DNA of 64,000 bases from Candidatus Blautia faecigallinarum (GCA_019116385.1 DXBU01000090.1:1-64000); one strand, 5' to 3'. Positions 48,106 to 61,490 are shown, counted from the first letter of the stretch. The notes: generated from the letters alone by a model not told the origin. Translations and numbers: made by a program.

Positions 48106-49338
48106 ATGGAAAAAAAGAATTTAATCGTAGGACAGTCCGGAGGGCCAACTGCCGTGATCAACAGCAGCCTTTATGGGGTTGTCAGGGAGGCGCTGGCACA
48201 TCCTGACCAGATCGGACAAGTATATGGAATGATAAACGGAATCGAAGGCTTCTTAGGGGGAACTATGCTGGACTTCCGGGAGGCCCTTCCCGGTGAAAAG
48301 CTTTCCTGGCTCAAGCACACGCCCGGAGCTTACCTGGGTTCCTGCCGCTACAAGCTTCCGGAGTCGCTGGAGGATCCTGTCTATCCTCTTCTGTTCAAAA
48401 AATTCCAGGAACTGAATATCGGCTGGTTTTTCTATATTGGCGGCAACGATTCTATGGACACAGTAAGCAAACTATCCCGATACGCTGCCCAGATCCACAG
48501 TGATATCCGTGTGATCGGCGAGCCCAAGACCATCGATAACGATCTGGTCCATACGGACCACACTCCAGGCTATGGGAGCGCTGCCAAATATGTAGCATCT
48601 ACGGTACGGGAGATTGTTCTGGATGCCAGTGTTTACGAAAAGAAGTCCGTGACTATCGTAGAGATCATGGGGCGGCATGCCGGATGGCTTACTGCCGCAG
48701 GCGCCCTTGCCAGAAAGTACCCGGGAGATAATCCTTTCTTTATTTATCTTCCGGAAACAGCCTTCGACCCGGAAGATTTTCTTGCAAAAATAGAGCAGGC
48801 TTTTTCCAAAAATTGTAATGTAGTGGTGTGCGTCTCCGAGGGGATCCATGATGAAAAGGGAACCTTTATCTGCGAATATGACTCTTCCGTAGGAGTGGAT
48901 TCCTTTGGCCACAAAATGCTCACCGGCTGCGGAAAATACCTGGAAAACCTCGTAAAAAAACGCCTGGGCGTAAAAGCCCGCTCCATAGAGCTGAATGTAA
49001 GCCAGCGCTGCAGCAGCTCCCTGATCTCTGCCACAGACCAAAAAGAGGCTGTTTTGGCCGGGAGCTACGGCGTTTTGGCAGCTTTAAAAGGCGAGACTGG
49101 AAAAATGGTTTCTTTTAAACGAAACACAGATTCCCAGGGAAATTATCAGATGGAATGCGTCCTTGAGGACGTAAATGCCATATGCAATGCAGAAAAACCG
49201 GTTCCCGCTGCATGGATCACTCCAGACGGAGCAGATGTGACAGAGGACTTTTTCGCATATGCGCTGCCGCTCATCCAGGGAAGCATAGATATCCCCTTTG
49301 GAGAGGACGGGCTTCCCGCTTTTGTTTATCGTAAATAA
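48106..49338 (+). CDS. pfp: 6-phosphofructokinase, PPi-dependent type
   Basis: LIVGQSGGPTAVINSS, FYIGGNDSMDT, GEPKTIDNDL, EIMGRHAGWL. Confidence 0.87.
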   Translation: MEKKNLIVGQSGGPTAVINSSLYGVVREALAHPDQIGQVYGMINGIEGFLGGTMLDFREALPGEKLSWLKHTPGAYLGSCRYKLPESLEDPVYPLLFKKFQELNIGWFFYIGGNDSMDTVSKLSRYAAQIHSDIRVIGEPKTIDNDLVHTDHTPGYGSAAKYVASTVREIVLDASVYEKKSVTIVEIMGRHAGWLTAAGALARKYPGDNPFFIYLPETAFDPEDFLAKIEQAFSKNCNVVVCVSEGIHDEKGTFICEYDSSVGVDSFGHKMLTGCGKYLENLVKKRLGVKARSIELNVSQRCSSSLISATDQKEAVLAGSYGVLAALKGETGKMVSFKRNTDSQGNYQMECVLEDVNAICNAEKPVPAAWITPDGADVTEDFFAYALPLIQGSIDIPFGEDGLPAFVYRK

Positions 49339-49381
49339 AACACAAAAATACTCCGGACCGCAGATTGGCCCGGAGCGTTTT

Positions 49382-50782
49382 TTATTTATGTAATTCTTTT
49401 TTGTCTTTTTCCAGGATATCTTGAATCGCCTTTTTTCTTTGTTCCTCTGCTTTTTTCTCTTCCCTGCTCTTTGGAAGTACGATATTCAGAAGAACGGCGA
49501 TAATGGTCGCCAAAACCACCGGGGATTTTCCAAAAATCGTGGTCACCCAGTCTGGAAATGTGGAGAGTGCCTCCGTTGCCTGGGAAACACCCATGCCAAG
49601 TGCTGCAGCCAGGCCTACGATAGAAGAATTCCGATAATCCATCTCTGCTGAAGCCACCAGTTTCATGCCGGTCATCGCAATGGAAGCAAATACCGATACC
49701 GTTGCTCCTCCAAGAACACACTGGGGAATGGTGGTTAAAACAGCGGAAAACTTTGGAACAATACCAGCCACTCCAAGGATGACCGCCGCAAGGCCAAGCA
49801 CCCACCTGTTGATCACTTTAGTGGTAGTGACAATACCCACATTCTGGCTGTAGGTAGCGGTTGGCAATCCCCCAAAGACCGCTCCAAGAATATTGGTAAG
49901 TCCATAGGCAATGATTCCGTTCTGCAGTTCCTCATCCTTAGGCGTACGCTCCATGGCTCCGATCGTAGTAGCAGAATAATCCCCGATGGCCTGGATAGAA
50001 TTGATCGCAAATAGAATTCCAATGGCTACACATGCAGAAATCTCAAAGTGGATCCCGAAATGGAGGATCCTGGGGAACTGGATCAGCCCCGCCTCCCCCA
50101 CACTTGAAAAGTCTACCATACCAAAGGGGATCGAAATAAGATAGCCCGCAACAATTCCGATCAGGATAGACGCCAGTTTCCAGATCCCCCTTCCAAAATG
50201 GTTGAGAACCGTTACCACCGTAAGGGTCAGGAACGCTACCAGCCAGTTTTCCCAAGAACCGTAGTTTTCGCTTCCGGTCCCTCCGGCCATATAATTGATC
50301 GCTGTAGGGTATAAAGAAAGTCCAATGGTAAAGACTACCGTTCCTGTGATCAGAGGCGGGAAAAAGACACGGATCTGGATGACCAGAAGGCCCATTATCA
50401 CGGCAACGATACCGCCCACGATCTGGGCTCCCAGGATCGTAGCAACTCCATAGCCCTCCGCGATCGCCTGCATACTGGGCACATAGGCAAAACTTACCCC
50501 CATGATCACCGGCAGGCCGGACCCTATGGCATATTTTCCAAATTTTCCTTTTCCGATAGGAAAAAGCTGGATCAGTGTAGAAACTGCCGCCACCACAAGG
50601 GCGGCCTGGATCAGAATGACCTGGTCTTTGCTGCTCAATCCTCCGCCGCCCACTGCTCCTGATACCATGATCGCCGGTGTCACACATCCAACGATCATCG
50701 CCACCACATGCTGGAGCGCCAGGGGAAGGGCCTCTCCCATCCGGGGAATCCCATTCAATTCAAAAATACTTCCTTTTTTCAT
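49382..50782 (-). CDS. NCS2-family xanthine/uracil permease
   Basis: LPLALQHVVAMIVGCVTPAIMV...ATTIGAMERTPKDEELQNGIIAYGLTNILGAVFGGLPTATYSQNVGIV; start MKKGSIFELNG at 50782 with RBS AGGAGG. Confidence 0.92.
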   Translation of the reverse strand: MKKGSIFELNGIPRMGEALPLALQHVVAMIVGCVTPAIMVSGAVGGGGLSSKDQVILIQAALVVAAVSTLIQLFPIGKGKFGKYAIGSGLPVIMGVSFAYVPSMQAIAEGYGVATILGAQIVGGIVAVIMGLLVIQIRVFFPPLITGTVVFTIGLSLYPTAINYMAGGTGSENYGSWENWLVAFLTLTVVTVLNHFGRGIWKLASILIGIVAGYLISIPFGMVDFSSVGEAGLIQFPRILHFGIHFEISACVAIGILFAINSIQAIGDYSATTIGAMERTPKDEELQNGIIAYGLTNILGAVFGGLPTATYSQNVGIVTTTKVINRWVLGLAAVILGVAGIVPKFSAVLTTIPQCVLGGATVSVFASIAMTGMKLVASAEMDYRNSSIVGLAAALGMGVSQATEALSTFPDWVTTIFGKSPVVLATIIAVLLNIVLPKSREEKKAEEQRKKAIQDILEKDKKELHK

Positions 50783-50788
50783 AAGGGG

Positions 50789-50908
50789 CCTCCTAATTGT
50801 TTTTTCAGCAGCCTCATCTCTTTGCCGCGGACCCAATGTCCTTCCTTACGCGCTCACTGCTGTATAGGGACAGTATAACAAATCCAGGTTGCAAAAACAA
50901 TTAGGAGG
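50789..50908 (-). promoter_or_regulatory. Permease leader: perfect 16-bp inverted repeat covering the RBS, with promoter between/over the arms
   Basis: CCTCCTAATTGTTTTT (50789-50804) and AAAAACAATTAGGAGG (50893-50908); minus-strand -35 TTGTTT (50895-50900), 17 bp, -10 TATACT (50872-50877). Confidence 0.7.
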
Positions 50909-50943
50909 GCAAACTTTTTTTGTATTTTTAGTTCTCCGGTTTC

Positions 50944-52674
50944 TCAGGTCAGCAGCTCAAAGGTATGATACAGATCTACCCTTCCGTATCCCCAATCCGG
51001 ATCGGGGTAGGTTTTTCCGTCTTCTCTTCGGGCACCTCTCTGAAGGTAATTCTTTACACTGTTTCCGGAAAAGAAGGGTTCATTTCCCCGTATGACTGCC
51101 CACTCAAACAGCAGGGCAGCAATCCCCGCAGTCTGAGCTGCCGCCAGACTGCTGCCGGATGCCTCTCCAAAAGCCCCCCGGGGGAGAGGCACACGTATCC
51201 CCACACCAGGAGCCGCAAAATTCGGCTTTACATTTTCTGCCGGCGTAAATCCCCGGCTAGCTTCTAAAAACAAACTGTTATCCCGGTACTGATACGCCGT
51301 AGCCGTCATACATTCCGGAGCATCCCCTGGTGAAGTAACTGTATAGTAAGGGGAAGCCTGGAGAAAGTAGAGGTCCTCCGGAATCATCCCCCGCACCGGC
51401 AGCCAGATATGGAACCGGGCATTTTCATTTTTTTCTCCCTTTACCCGGATCTTCCACAATCCCGGCGCCGGATGCAGAAAACGGAAATAAACCAAAGAAT
51501 TGCCTGACTGCCGCTCAATAGCAATATAATTCACCCGGATCTTTGTCTCCACAAATACAAAAGACAGCTCCTGAAGGGCGGCTCCTACAGCCGTACTTAC
51601 CGACAGTTCTTCTCCTGTGGGAGACTGCAGGGTGACCTGATACGTTTCCGGCGACTCTCCCCACAATTCCATGGTGAATCCTTCCATCTCCTGCCCCACC
51701 CGCAGTTCTGCCGTCACCTCTTTGCCGCTCTCAATATCCCCTTCAAAATGATGGCGTGCCATACCCTCATTTCCCGCCGCTATAGAAATGGCATTCTGGG
51801 AAAAGCTTGCCGCACTGCCGGCAAATTGGCTTAAAGGGCTATAGCCCAGGTGCCCTCCCTGGCTGGTCCCAAGTCCGATACAGATGGAAAGGGGCATGCG
51901 GTATTTTTTTGCCTGTTCCATGGCAAAGGAAATCGCCAGCATCAGGTCGTCTTCCTGGAATACCTCCGCGTCTGAAGGAATAAGATAAAATTCCCGGAGA
52001 TATTTTTTTGCCGGCTTCAGCTTTACGATGATCAAGGAGGCCTCCGGCGCTGCACCGGAAAAGTCCTCCTCCTGGATCCGGCTTCCTGCGGCAGCTCCAG
52101 CTGCCATGGTACCATGTCCATTTGTATCTATAGAAGGGACTGCCTGAAAAGGATCTTCTTCCATAAGTGCACGGTCAATCTCTTCTTTTACAAACAGCCG
52201 CCCAAAGGGTACTTCTCCCTTTCCTTCTCCTAAAATAGTCTGATCCCACAGGCAGAGGATCCTGCTTCCGTTTTCATCCAAGAAGGCCGGGCTGGTATAA
52301 TCGATCCCGGAATCGATCACCGCCACAGCAGTTCCCTTTCCACGAAGCTGCAAATAAGGATGTTCATGGAGTCTTGTTACGCCGGAGGCATTCAGTGCTT
52401 CCATATCCATGTAAGTATAACATTTGGGAATAGAATGATAAGAATAACTGGTGATCTCCGGCCCGTTTCCTTTTTCTAGAGGCGTATATGCCACAGCGAA
52501 ATAATCATTGATAACCTGAAAGTTTTCACTGGAGGTATAGGTTCCTGGTCCATATACATTTTGATTATATTTTACGATAAAGCTCTGGTACCCTTCATCC
52601 ATTGCCGGCGGAAGAAGGCCGTTCCTTTCCTGGGTTTTCCAAAACTCTCTCTCTTGGTCCCTGTCACTGAACAT
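50944..52674 (-). CDS. S8 family subtilisin-like peptidase (Csp-like)
   Basis: Asp motif AVIDSGIDYTS, His motif DTNGHGTMAAG, Ser motif ASGSSLAAAQTAG. Confidence 0.9.
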   Translation of the reverse strand: MFSDRDQEREFWKTQERNGLLPPAMDEGYQSFIVKYNQNVYGPGTYTSSENFQVINDYFAVAYTPLEKGNGPEITSYSYHSIPKCYTYMDMEALNASGVTRLHEHPYLQLRGKGTAVAVIDSGIDYTSPAFLDENGSRILCLWDQTILGEGKGEVPFGRLFVKEEIDRALMEEDPFQAVPSIDTNGHGTMAAGAAAGSRIQEEDFSGAAPEASLIIVKLKPAKKYLREFYLIPSDAEVFQEDDLMLAISFAMEQAKKYRMPLSICIGLGTSQGGHLGYSPLSQFAGSAASFSQNAISIAAGNEGMARHHFEGDIESGKEVTAELRVGQEMEGFTMELWGESPETYQVTLQSPTGEELSVSTAVGAALQELSFVFVETKIRVNYIAIERQSGNSLVYFRFLHPAPGLWKIRVKGEKNENARFHIWLPVRGMIPEDLYFLQASPYYTVTSPGDAPECMTATAYQYRDNSLFLEASRGFTPAENVKPNFAAPGVGIRVPLPRGAFGEASGSSLAAAQTAGIAALLFEWAVIRGNEPFFSGNSVKNYLQRGARREDGKTYPDPDWGYGRVDLYHTFELLT

Positions 52675-52786
52675 CGATCTGCTTCCTTTTTAAATTTTCT
52701 TTACAGACTATGTCCTTTTTTTGATTTTATACCTGCCGCTTTTCCGCAAAAGAGGCAGACCTTTTCCGTCTGCCTCCTTTGCCGGC

Positions 52787-53452
52787 TTACGCCTGCTGCC
52801 TCTCTTTATAATGATAGGTTTCCTCCAGCATCATGTCTTTCACTTTCATCAGCCGGATCTGGGTGCTTCTTTCATTTTCATCCAGCTTCATGGTAATATA
52901 TTTGATATTCTCCCGGGCCTGGGGGATGATCACATGCTCCAAAGCGTTTACCCTCCGCCGGGTCTTCTCGATCTCCGCAGCCATAAGCTGGCAGGCTTTT
53001 TCCTTCTCTGCCAGAAGGATCATGTCCGGAAGGATATCCGATAAAGATTTCACGGCGGCATCCAAATCTCCTGAGGTAAATGCATAGCCATATGAATAGA
53101 TGTCATTCATATCCGCTGTCCTGGTTTTATACTGAAGGACCGGTACGTCCACACTCATCACATTTTTTTTGGAAGCCTCAAGAGATACCTCCTGCCTTGG
53201 TGCCATAAAAGCAACTCTCAGGCTTTCTTCCGACATTCCTGCTCTGGCGATCACAAAATCTGCATTTGCGCAGCGGATCCCCTCCTCTACCTTTTCCCGG
53301 AGGGCCATATTTTCCCGTACCAGATCCATAAACTGGCGCATTAGCTCATCCCTTTTGTCCTTTAAAAGCTTGTGGCCTCTTGTTGCCGTGGCAAGCCGCT
53401 TTTTCTGTTTTGTCAGTTCCATCCGAGTGGGTGTCACTGCCGCAGATGCCAT
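52787..53452 (-). CDS. V-type ATPase subunit D
   Basis: VTPTRMELTKQKKRLATATRGHKLLKDKRDELMRQF. Confidence 0.95.
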   Translation of the reverse strand: MASAAVTPTRMELTKQKKRLATATRGHKLLKDKRDELMRQFMDLVRENMALREKVEEGIRCANADFVIARAGMSEESLRVAFMAPRQEVSLEASKKNVMSVDVPVLQYKTRTADMNDIYSYGYAFTSGDLDAAVKSLSDILPDMILLAEKEKACQLMAAEIEKTRRRVNALEHVIIPQARENIKYITMKLDENERSTQIRLMKVKDMMLEETYHYKERQQA

Positions 53453-53466
53453 AGTCTCACCTCAAT

Positions 53467-54840
53467 TCATTCCTTGCCGTAGTACAGATCCAGATATTTA
53501 TCATCAATTCTTTTCAGTTCACTTCTGGGAAGGATCGACAAAAGTTTCCAGCCGATGGAAAGGGTCTCTTCTATATCCCGGTCTGTCTGATAGCCCTGAT
53601 TTACGTATTCTTCCTCAAATGCATCCGCAAATTCTGCATAGATAAGATCCATATCCGAAAGGGCTGCTTCTCCCAGGATCACCATCAGCTCTTTTGCCTC
53701 TTTGCCCCTGGCATAAGCTGCAAAAAGCTGATTCATGGTATTGGAATGATCCGCCCTGGTTTTTCCCTCTCCAATGCCTTTATCCTTCAGTCGGGACAAA
53801 GACGGCAGCACATCGATAGGAGGCTGCAGTCCTTTGCGGTAAAGCTCCCTGCTTAAGATGATCTGCCCTTCTGTGATATAGCCAGTCAGGTCTGGGATCG
53901 GATGGGTCTTGTCGTCCTCCGGCATAGTAAGAATAGGGATCAGGGTGATACTTCCCTTTTTTCCCTTCTGTCGGCCGGCGCGTTCATACATTGTAGCCAA
54001 GTCTGTATAGAGATAACCCGGATATCCCCGGCGTCCCGGCACCTCTTTGCGGGCGGCGGAAACCTCCCGAAGGGAATCTGCATAGTTTGTGATATCCGTC
54101 AAGATGACCAGCACGTGCATATTCTGCTCAAACGCCAGATACTCTGCTGCTGTAAGGGCCATACGCGGGGTCGCGATCCGTTCTACAGCCGGATCGTTTG
54201 CCAGGTTGATAAAAAGCACCGTACGGTCGATCGCCCCCGTTGCCTTGAAGCTTTCTGTAAAAAAGTTTGCCTCCTCGAAGGTGATCCCCATTGCCGCAAA
54301 CACAACAGCAAAAGGCTCGCTGGTTCCCCTTACCTTTGCCTGACGGGCGATCTGCGCTCCCAGCTGTGCATGGGGCAGGCCTGAGGCGGAAAAAATGGGA
54401 AGCTTCTGCCCCCGGACTAAAGTATTTAAGCCATCGATCGCGGAAATCCCTGTCTGGATAAACTCATTGGGGTAATCCCTGGCTGCCGGGTTCATAGGCA
54501 GGCCGTTGATATCCCGGCGTTCCTCCGGCAGTATCTCAGGCCCTTTGTCGATGGGGCGTCCCAGCCCATCAAATACCCTGCCCAGCATGTCCATAGACAC
54601 GCCAAGCTCCATGGTCCTTCCTAAGAACCGCACCCTGCTGTTGGAAAGGTTGATCCCTGCCGCACTTTCATAAAGCTGCACCAGGGCATTGCTTCCGTCT
54701 ACTTCCAGGACTTTGCATCTCCGGGTCTCCCCATTTGCCAAAAGGATCTCTCCGATCTCATCGTAGGTGACATGGTCCACCCCCTGAACGAGCATCAGCG
54801 GACCGGCAACTTCCTGTATGGTTCTGTATTCCTTTGGCAT
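53467..54840 (-). CDS. V-type ATPase subunit B
   Basis: [18 protein letters not shown]...[34 protein letters not shown]. Confidence 0.96.
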   Translation of the reverse strand: MPKEYRTIQEVAGPLMLVQGVDHVTYDEIGEILLANGETRRCKVLEVDGSNALVQLYESAAGINLSNSRVRFLGRTMELGVSMDMLGRVFDGLGRPIDKGPEILPEERRDINGLPMNPAARDYPNEFIQTGISAIDGLNTLVRGQKLPIFSASGLPHAQLGAQIARQAKVRGTSEPFAVVFAAMGITFEEANFFTESFKATGAIDRTVLFINLANDPAVERIATPRMALTAAEYLAFEQNMHVLVILTDITNYADSLREVSAARKEVPGRRGYPGYLYTDLATMYERAGRQKGKKGSITLIPILTMPEDDKTHPIPDLTGYITEGQIILSRELYRKGLQPPIDVLPSLSRLKDKGIGEGKTRADHSNTMNQLFAAYARGKEAKELMVILGEAALSDMDLIYAEFADAFEEEYVNQGYQTDRDIEETLSIGWKLLSILPRSELKRIDDKYLDLYYGKE

Positions 54841-56607
54841 TTAGAAGTCCTCCTTTCTCACTGTGTCCGCGATTTCGCCAGCAAGCTGGGCCATCGTTTC
54901 TTCGAATTCCCTTTCTGCCTTTTCATTGGGTGTATATTTGTACCTGCCGATCCGCTCCCGCACATCCATCTTCAAAAGAGCGGAAATGGATCCATTGTTT
55001 TTCAAAGCCTGCATGCCCTGCTCGTAAAAAGCCAGTACCAATTTCATCATCAGATACTGCTTGGGAAGGGGCGTATAGGTATCGATCTCATGGTAAGAAT
55101 TCTGGTGGAGGAAGTCCTCACGAACAGAACGGGCCGCTTCCATTTTCAGGCGGTCCGGAGCGGACAAGGCATCCATTCCTACCATTTTTACGATCTCTTC
55201 CAGCTGTGCTTCTTCCTGGAGAAGAGACATGATCTTCTGGCGCAGCTCCATCCAGTCCGGGGCCACGTTTTCATCAAACCAGTTCCCCATATTGTCCACG
55301 TACAGAGAATAGCTGGTCAGCCAGTTGATGGCCGGAAAATGACGTTTATAAGCAAGAGACGAATCCAGTCCCCAGTACACCTTCACGATACGCAGCGTAG
55401 CCTGGGATACCGGTTCTGAAATATCTCCTCCTGGAGGAGACACGGCTCCGATCACCGACAGCGCTCCCATCCTCTCCTCTTTTCCCAGGGAGACCACACG
55501 GCCTGCTCTTTCATAGAACTGAGCCAGACGGGAGCCTAAATATGCCGGATATCCTTCTTCTCCGGGCATCTCCTCCAAACGTCCGGACATCTCCCGGAGT
55601 GCCTCCGCCCACCGGGATGTTGAATCTGCCATCAAAGCCACCGAATACCCCATATCCCGGAAATATTCCGCAATGGTGATCCCTGTATAAATAGAAGCCT
55701 CCCTGGCTGCCACAGGCATATCGGAGGTGTTGGCGATCAAAACGGTTCGCTCCATCAGCGACCGTCCGGTCTTGGGATCCTTAAGTTCGGGAAACTCGTT
55801 CAGTACATCGGTCATCTCATTTCCCCGCTCACCGCAGCCAATATAGACCACGATATCTGCCTCCGCCCATTTAGCCAGCTGATGCTGGATCACGGTTTTT
55901 CCGGAGCCAAAAGGCCCGGGCACTGCGGCCACGCCCCCTTTGGCAATGGGAAACAGTGCATCGATGACTCTCTGCCCCGTGATCAGCGGCATATCCGGCG
56001 GAAGCTTTTCCTTATAAGGGCGGCCTTTGCGCACCGGCCACCGCTGCATCATGGTAAGTTCTTTCTCTCCGTCCTCTCCTGCAACGACCGCGATCACATC
56101 TTCTACCGTATATTCCCCTGCCCGGATATCCTTCACCGTACCGGATATCTCTGGAGGAACCATGATCTTATGTTCTACCGCCTCTGTCTCTCTGACACTT
56201 CCCAGGATATCCCCTGGCTGTACCTTCTCCCCGGCCTGGACGGAAGGGACAAATTTCCATTTCCGGGTACGGCTGAGACTTGGCACCTCAACGCCCCGTT
56301 TTAAATTGCTTCCCGTCAGTCTCATTATTTCATCCAGCGGACGCTGGATCCCGTCGAAAATACTGCCGATCAGTCCCGGCCCCAGCTCCGCAGACAAAGG
56401 GACATTTGTAGACTCTACCGGCTCTCCCGGCCCCAGGCCTGAAGTTTCTTCATATACCTGGATAGAAGCCTCATCCCCATGCATCTCTATGATCTCTCCG
56501 ATCAGGCGCCTGGAACTTACACGGACCACGTCGAACATATTTGCGTCCCGCATTCCCTTGGCGATGACCAAAGGTCCTGCTACTTTTTTTATCGTTCCTG
56601 TACTCAT
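54841..56607 (-). CDS. V-type ATPase subunit A
   Basis: [39 protein letters not shown]; start refined to MSTGTIKK. Confidence 0.97.
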   Translation of the reverse strand: MSTGTIKKVAGPLVIAKGMRDANMFDVVRVSSRRLIGEIIEMHGDEASIQVYEETSGLGPGEPVESTNVPLSAELGPGLIGSIFDGIQRPLDEIMRLTGSNLKRGVEVPSLSRTRKWKFVPSVQAGEKVQPGDILGSVRETEAVEHKIMVPPEISGTVKDIRAGEYTVEDVIAVVAGEDGEKELTMMQRWPVRKGRPYKEKLPPDMPLITGQRVIDALFPIAKGGVAAVPGPFGSGKTVIQHQLAKWAEADIVVYIGCGERGNEMTDVLNEFPELKDPKTGRSLMERTVLIANTSDMPVAAREASIYTGITIAEYFRDMGYSVALMADSTSRWAEALREMSGRLEEMPGEEGYPAYLGSRLAQFYERAGRVVSLGKEERMGALSVIGAVSPPGGDISEPVSQATLRIVKVYWGLDSSLAYKRHFPAINWLTSYSLYVDNMGNWFDENVAPDWMELRQKIMSLLQEEAQLEEIVKMVGMDALSAPDRLKMEAARSVREDFLHQNSYHEIDTYTPLPKQYLMMKLVLAFYEQGMQALKNNGSISALLKMDVRERIGRYKYTPNEKAEREFEETMAQLAGEIADTVRKEDF

Positions 56608-56646
56608 TTTAGAGGAATCTCCACCTTTCTGCCGCAAGCTGCAACC

Positions 56647-56964
56647 TTATTTTGAAAACAAAATGTCCGATCCCACCGCCTGCTCTACGGATCTGCGCAC
56701 ACTTTGTGTCCCTTGTCCGGTATTGCCGGATACTCCCGGGATCAGAATGATCGCGGGAAGAACCCGCTCCCTGTATTTTTCTATGGCAGCATCCATTTCG
56801 GCTGCCAGCTTTTCTGTGATATACACCACGCCATAGCCGCTTTCTGCCAGTTCGTGAAGCTTCTTCGCGGCTTCCTTTGGATCCTCCTGGGGAAAGATAT
56901 CCAGTCCCAGAGCAGAAAATCCGTAAATACTGTCATAATCTCCCAGAACTGCAATCCTATACAT
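56647..56964 (-). CDS. V-type ATPase subunit F
   Basis: IAVLGDYDSIYGFSALGLDIFP...GYGVVYITEKLA. Confidence 0.92.
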   Translation of the reverse strand: MYRIAVLGDYDSIYGFSALGLDIFPQEDPKEAAKKLHELAESGYGVVYITEKLAAEMDAAIEKYRERVLPAIILIPGVSGNTGQGTQSVRRSVEQAVGSDILFSK

Positions 56965-57928
56965 ACATCTCCCTTACCCTTTCCCGGATCTTATCCTCCG
57001 GCATCCCCGTCCGTTTTCCCGACAGGATAATACGCACGGTTTTGATCTCGTTCTCCCGTGCCAATACATAGGCAACCAGCGGCCCTGGAGAAAACGGATT
57101 ATATTTTTGGGGTTTCATAGCCTCCATCATCTGATTGTCGCACCAGCGTTCGAATTCCGATAAAGACACCTCTAAAGCCCTGACAGCTCCCTGGAAAGCT
57201 GTCCCGTCAAGATATCTGTAAAGCTCCTGTTCCCCCTGGGCGGCCGCCTGTACCAGCTGTTCCCTGTCAAGGGCATCACAGGGGGCCAGCGCCTGTGCGA
57301 TAAAGGAGTAGGTTTTTCCCATCCTTGCACACCTTGCTGCGATCCGGATATCCGCACAGGAAACCACCTCCCGGGCATAATCCTTAAGCACCGGGGTCTT
57401 TGCATTCTTCCCAGCCTGGTATATGGCCTCCAGCGCCGCCCGGTCTACGATCACATCGCAAAGCTGCCCGTCTTTTGTACGAAGGAGGGTCTCAAAGGCT
57501 TCCCTTGCTGCATCCCTCATATATTCCGGCAGAGAAACAAAATTTTTTTCCTGGACTGCCAGAAGGATTTCCTTTGGGGAAGGGCTGGTATCTTTATAAA
57601 AAATATGATCCCTGTCTGTCTTTGTACACACTGCTTTAATGGCCGCTTTCAGGTTGTGAAAAACATTGGGGTAGTCCAACAGTTCAAAAACCGAAAGATC
57701 CGGTGTCAGCTGCCGTATATCCTCCCAGGTCTTTTCCCTTTCCCGTGCAAGGATGGCATCTCCATCCCTTGGCGTATCCGCGCTTCCCCACCCTTTTTCT
57801 ATAAGAAAACTCACGCAGCTTTCATAGTCCGGCCGCCCAAGAAGCTGCTCAATGACTGCTCCGGAAAAGAGGCTTTGCTCTTTTGAGCGAATCCGTGCAA
57901 CTGCGTACACGTAATCCATATCCGTCAT
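56957..57928 (-). CDS. V-type ATPase subunit C
   Basis: YVYAVARIRSKEQSLFSGAVIEQLLG...LVAYVLARENEIKTVRIILSGKRTGMPEDKIRERVREMYV. Confidence 0.92.
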   Translation of the reverse strand: MTDMDYVYAVARIRSKEQSLFSGAVIEQLLGRPDYESCVSFLIEKGWGSADTPRDGDAILAREREKTWEDIRQLTPDLSVFELLDYPNVFHNLKAAIKAVCTKTDRDHIFYKDTSPSPKEILLAVQEKNFVSLPEYMRDAAREAFETLLRTKDGQLCDVIVDRAALEAIYQAGKNAKTPVLKDYAREVVSCADIRIAARCARMGKTYSFIAQALAPCDALDREQLVQAAAQGEQELYRYLDGTAFQGAVRALEVSLSEFERWCDNQMMEAMKPQKYNPFSPGPLVAYVLARENEIKTVRIILSGKRTGMPEDKIRERVREMYV

Positions 57929-57950
57929 ATATCCAACCTCCTATCCCGGC

Positions 57951-58544
57951 CTAAGGAAACAAGATCCTGCGCACGGTATCCTTAAGGATCTCTTTGCGGC
58001 TGTCAAACAGTGCACGGAAGGTGCAGTTTTCTTCTATGCCGCCGTACACCAGGATAAAACCGTTTTCGATATCCCCATCTTTATTTCCAAGCTTTAACGT
58101 CCCGCCCTTTTCCTCAGCAATTTCTGTGATTTTTTCCTCAAATCCAGCGGGAAGGCGTTCTCTGTCCCTTTTGGAAAAAAGGATCTCTCCCTCAAGGGGC
58201 TGTACATACTGCCGAAGCAGCCGGCTGATAAACGCAAAATACTCTTTTTCATCCAGATGGTCCAAGCGCACATAAGCCTTTTTTAAAACCCCGTCTATCA
58301 CGTCCTGTTTTGCCTGAAGAAGGGTGATCCTGTGCTTTCGTTCCGCCAGAGCCTGGGTACGTTCCAGATAACGTGCTGCTTCCTCCGCCGCCTTATTTAC
58401 ATAGGCTTCTCCCTTAAGTCTGGCATTTTCCATTTCCTCTGCCATTAGGCTTTCGGCTTTTTTCTCAGCCGCTTCCAGGCAGCCTTCGGCTTCTTTTTTT
58501 GCTTCTTCTTCGATCTGGCTTATCATTTTGTCCAAGCCTGTCAT
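57951..58544 (-). CDS. V-type ATPase subunit E
   Basis: Coiled-coil N-terminus and FILVYGGIEENCTFRALFDSRKEILKDTVRRILF; operon position. Confidence 0.88.
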   Translation of the reverse strand: MTGLDKMISQIEEEAKKEAEGCLEAAEKKAESLMAEEMENARLKGEAYVNKAAEEAARYLERTQALAERKHRITLLQAKQDVIDGVLKKAYVRLDHLDEKEYFAFISRLLRQYVQPLEGEILFSKRDRERLPAGFEEKITEIAEEKGGTLKLGNKDGDIENGFILVYGGIEENCTFRALFDSRKEILKDTVRRILFP

Positions 58545-58578
58545 ATTTTCCTCCTCAACTCCCAAACTTTTTTCTCCT

Positions 58579-61076
<2,498 letters not shown>

Positions 61077-61101
61077 ATGCCTCCCTCCTTTCCGCCCATT
61101 C

Positions 61102-61413
61102 CTATTCTATAAGGGCATTCAGCACCGCTTCCACTGCTTTTTCTTCCTCACTTTTGGCCAGGAGCCTTATGGAGTCCGCTTCTTTTGCTGCCTGTTGTGC
61201 CGACTCTGCTAAAATTATCTCTCCCTGGCACTTGGCCTGTTCCATCCGGGCTGCTGCTTCTTTTTGGGCCTCTTTCAGCAGCTGTTCTTTTTGTTTCTTT
61301 GCTTTATCTTCTGCTTCCCGTATGATCCCGGCACAGTTGCCCTGTGTCTGGCGCAAAAGGTCATCTGCCTGACTTTCTGCTTTTTTTACCGCAGCAACAG
61401 CTTCTTCTATCAT
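61102..61413 (-). CDS. V-type ATPase subunit G/H-like
   Basis: Charged coiled coil, first gene of the operon. Confidence 0.75.
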   Translation of the reverse strand: MIEEAVAAVKKAESQADDLLRQTQGNCAGIIREAEDKAKKQKEQLLKEAQKEAAARMEQAKCQGEIILAESAQQAAKEADSIRLLAKSEEEKAVEAVLNALIE

Positions 61414-61490
61414 TGTCTCACCGCCTTGCTTTTTCCTAGCTCTTTGTTTGCAGTTTTTTTTCGCTTATAACTGTATTTATACCTTAAATG

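Noticed and set aside
50837-50943. Purine riboswitch upstream of the permease
   Set aside because: Conserved purine-aptamer sequences were not found; the inverted repeat explains the structure better
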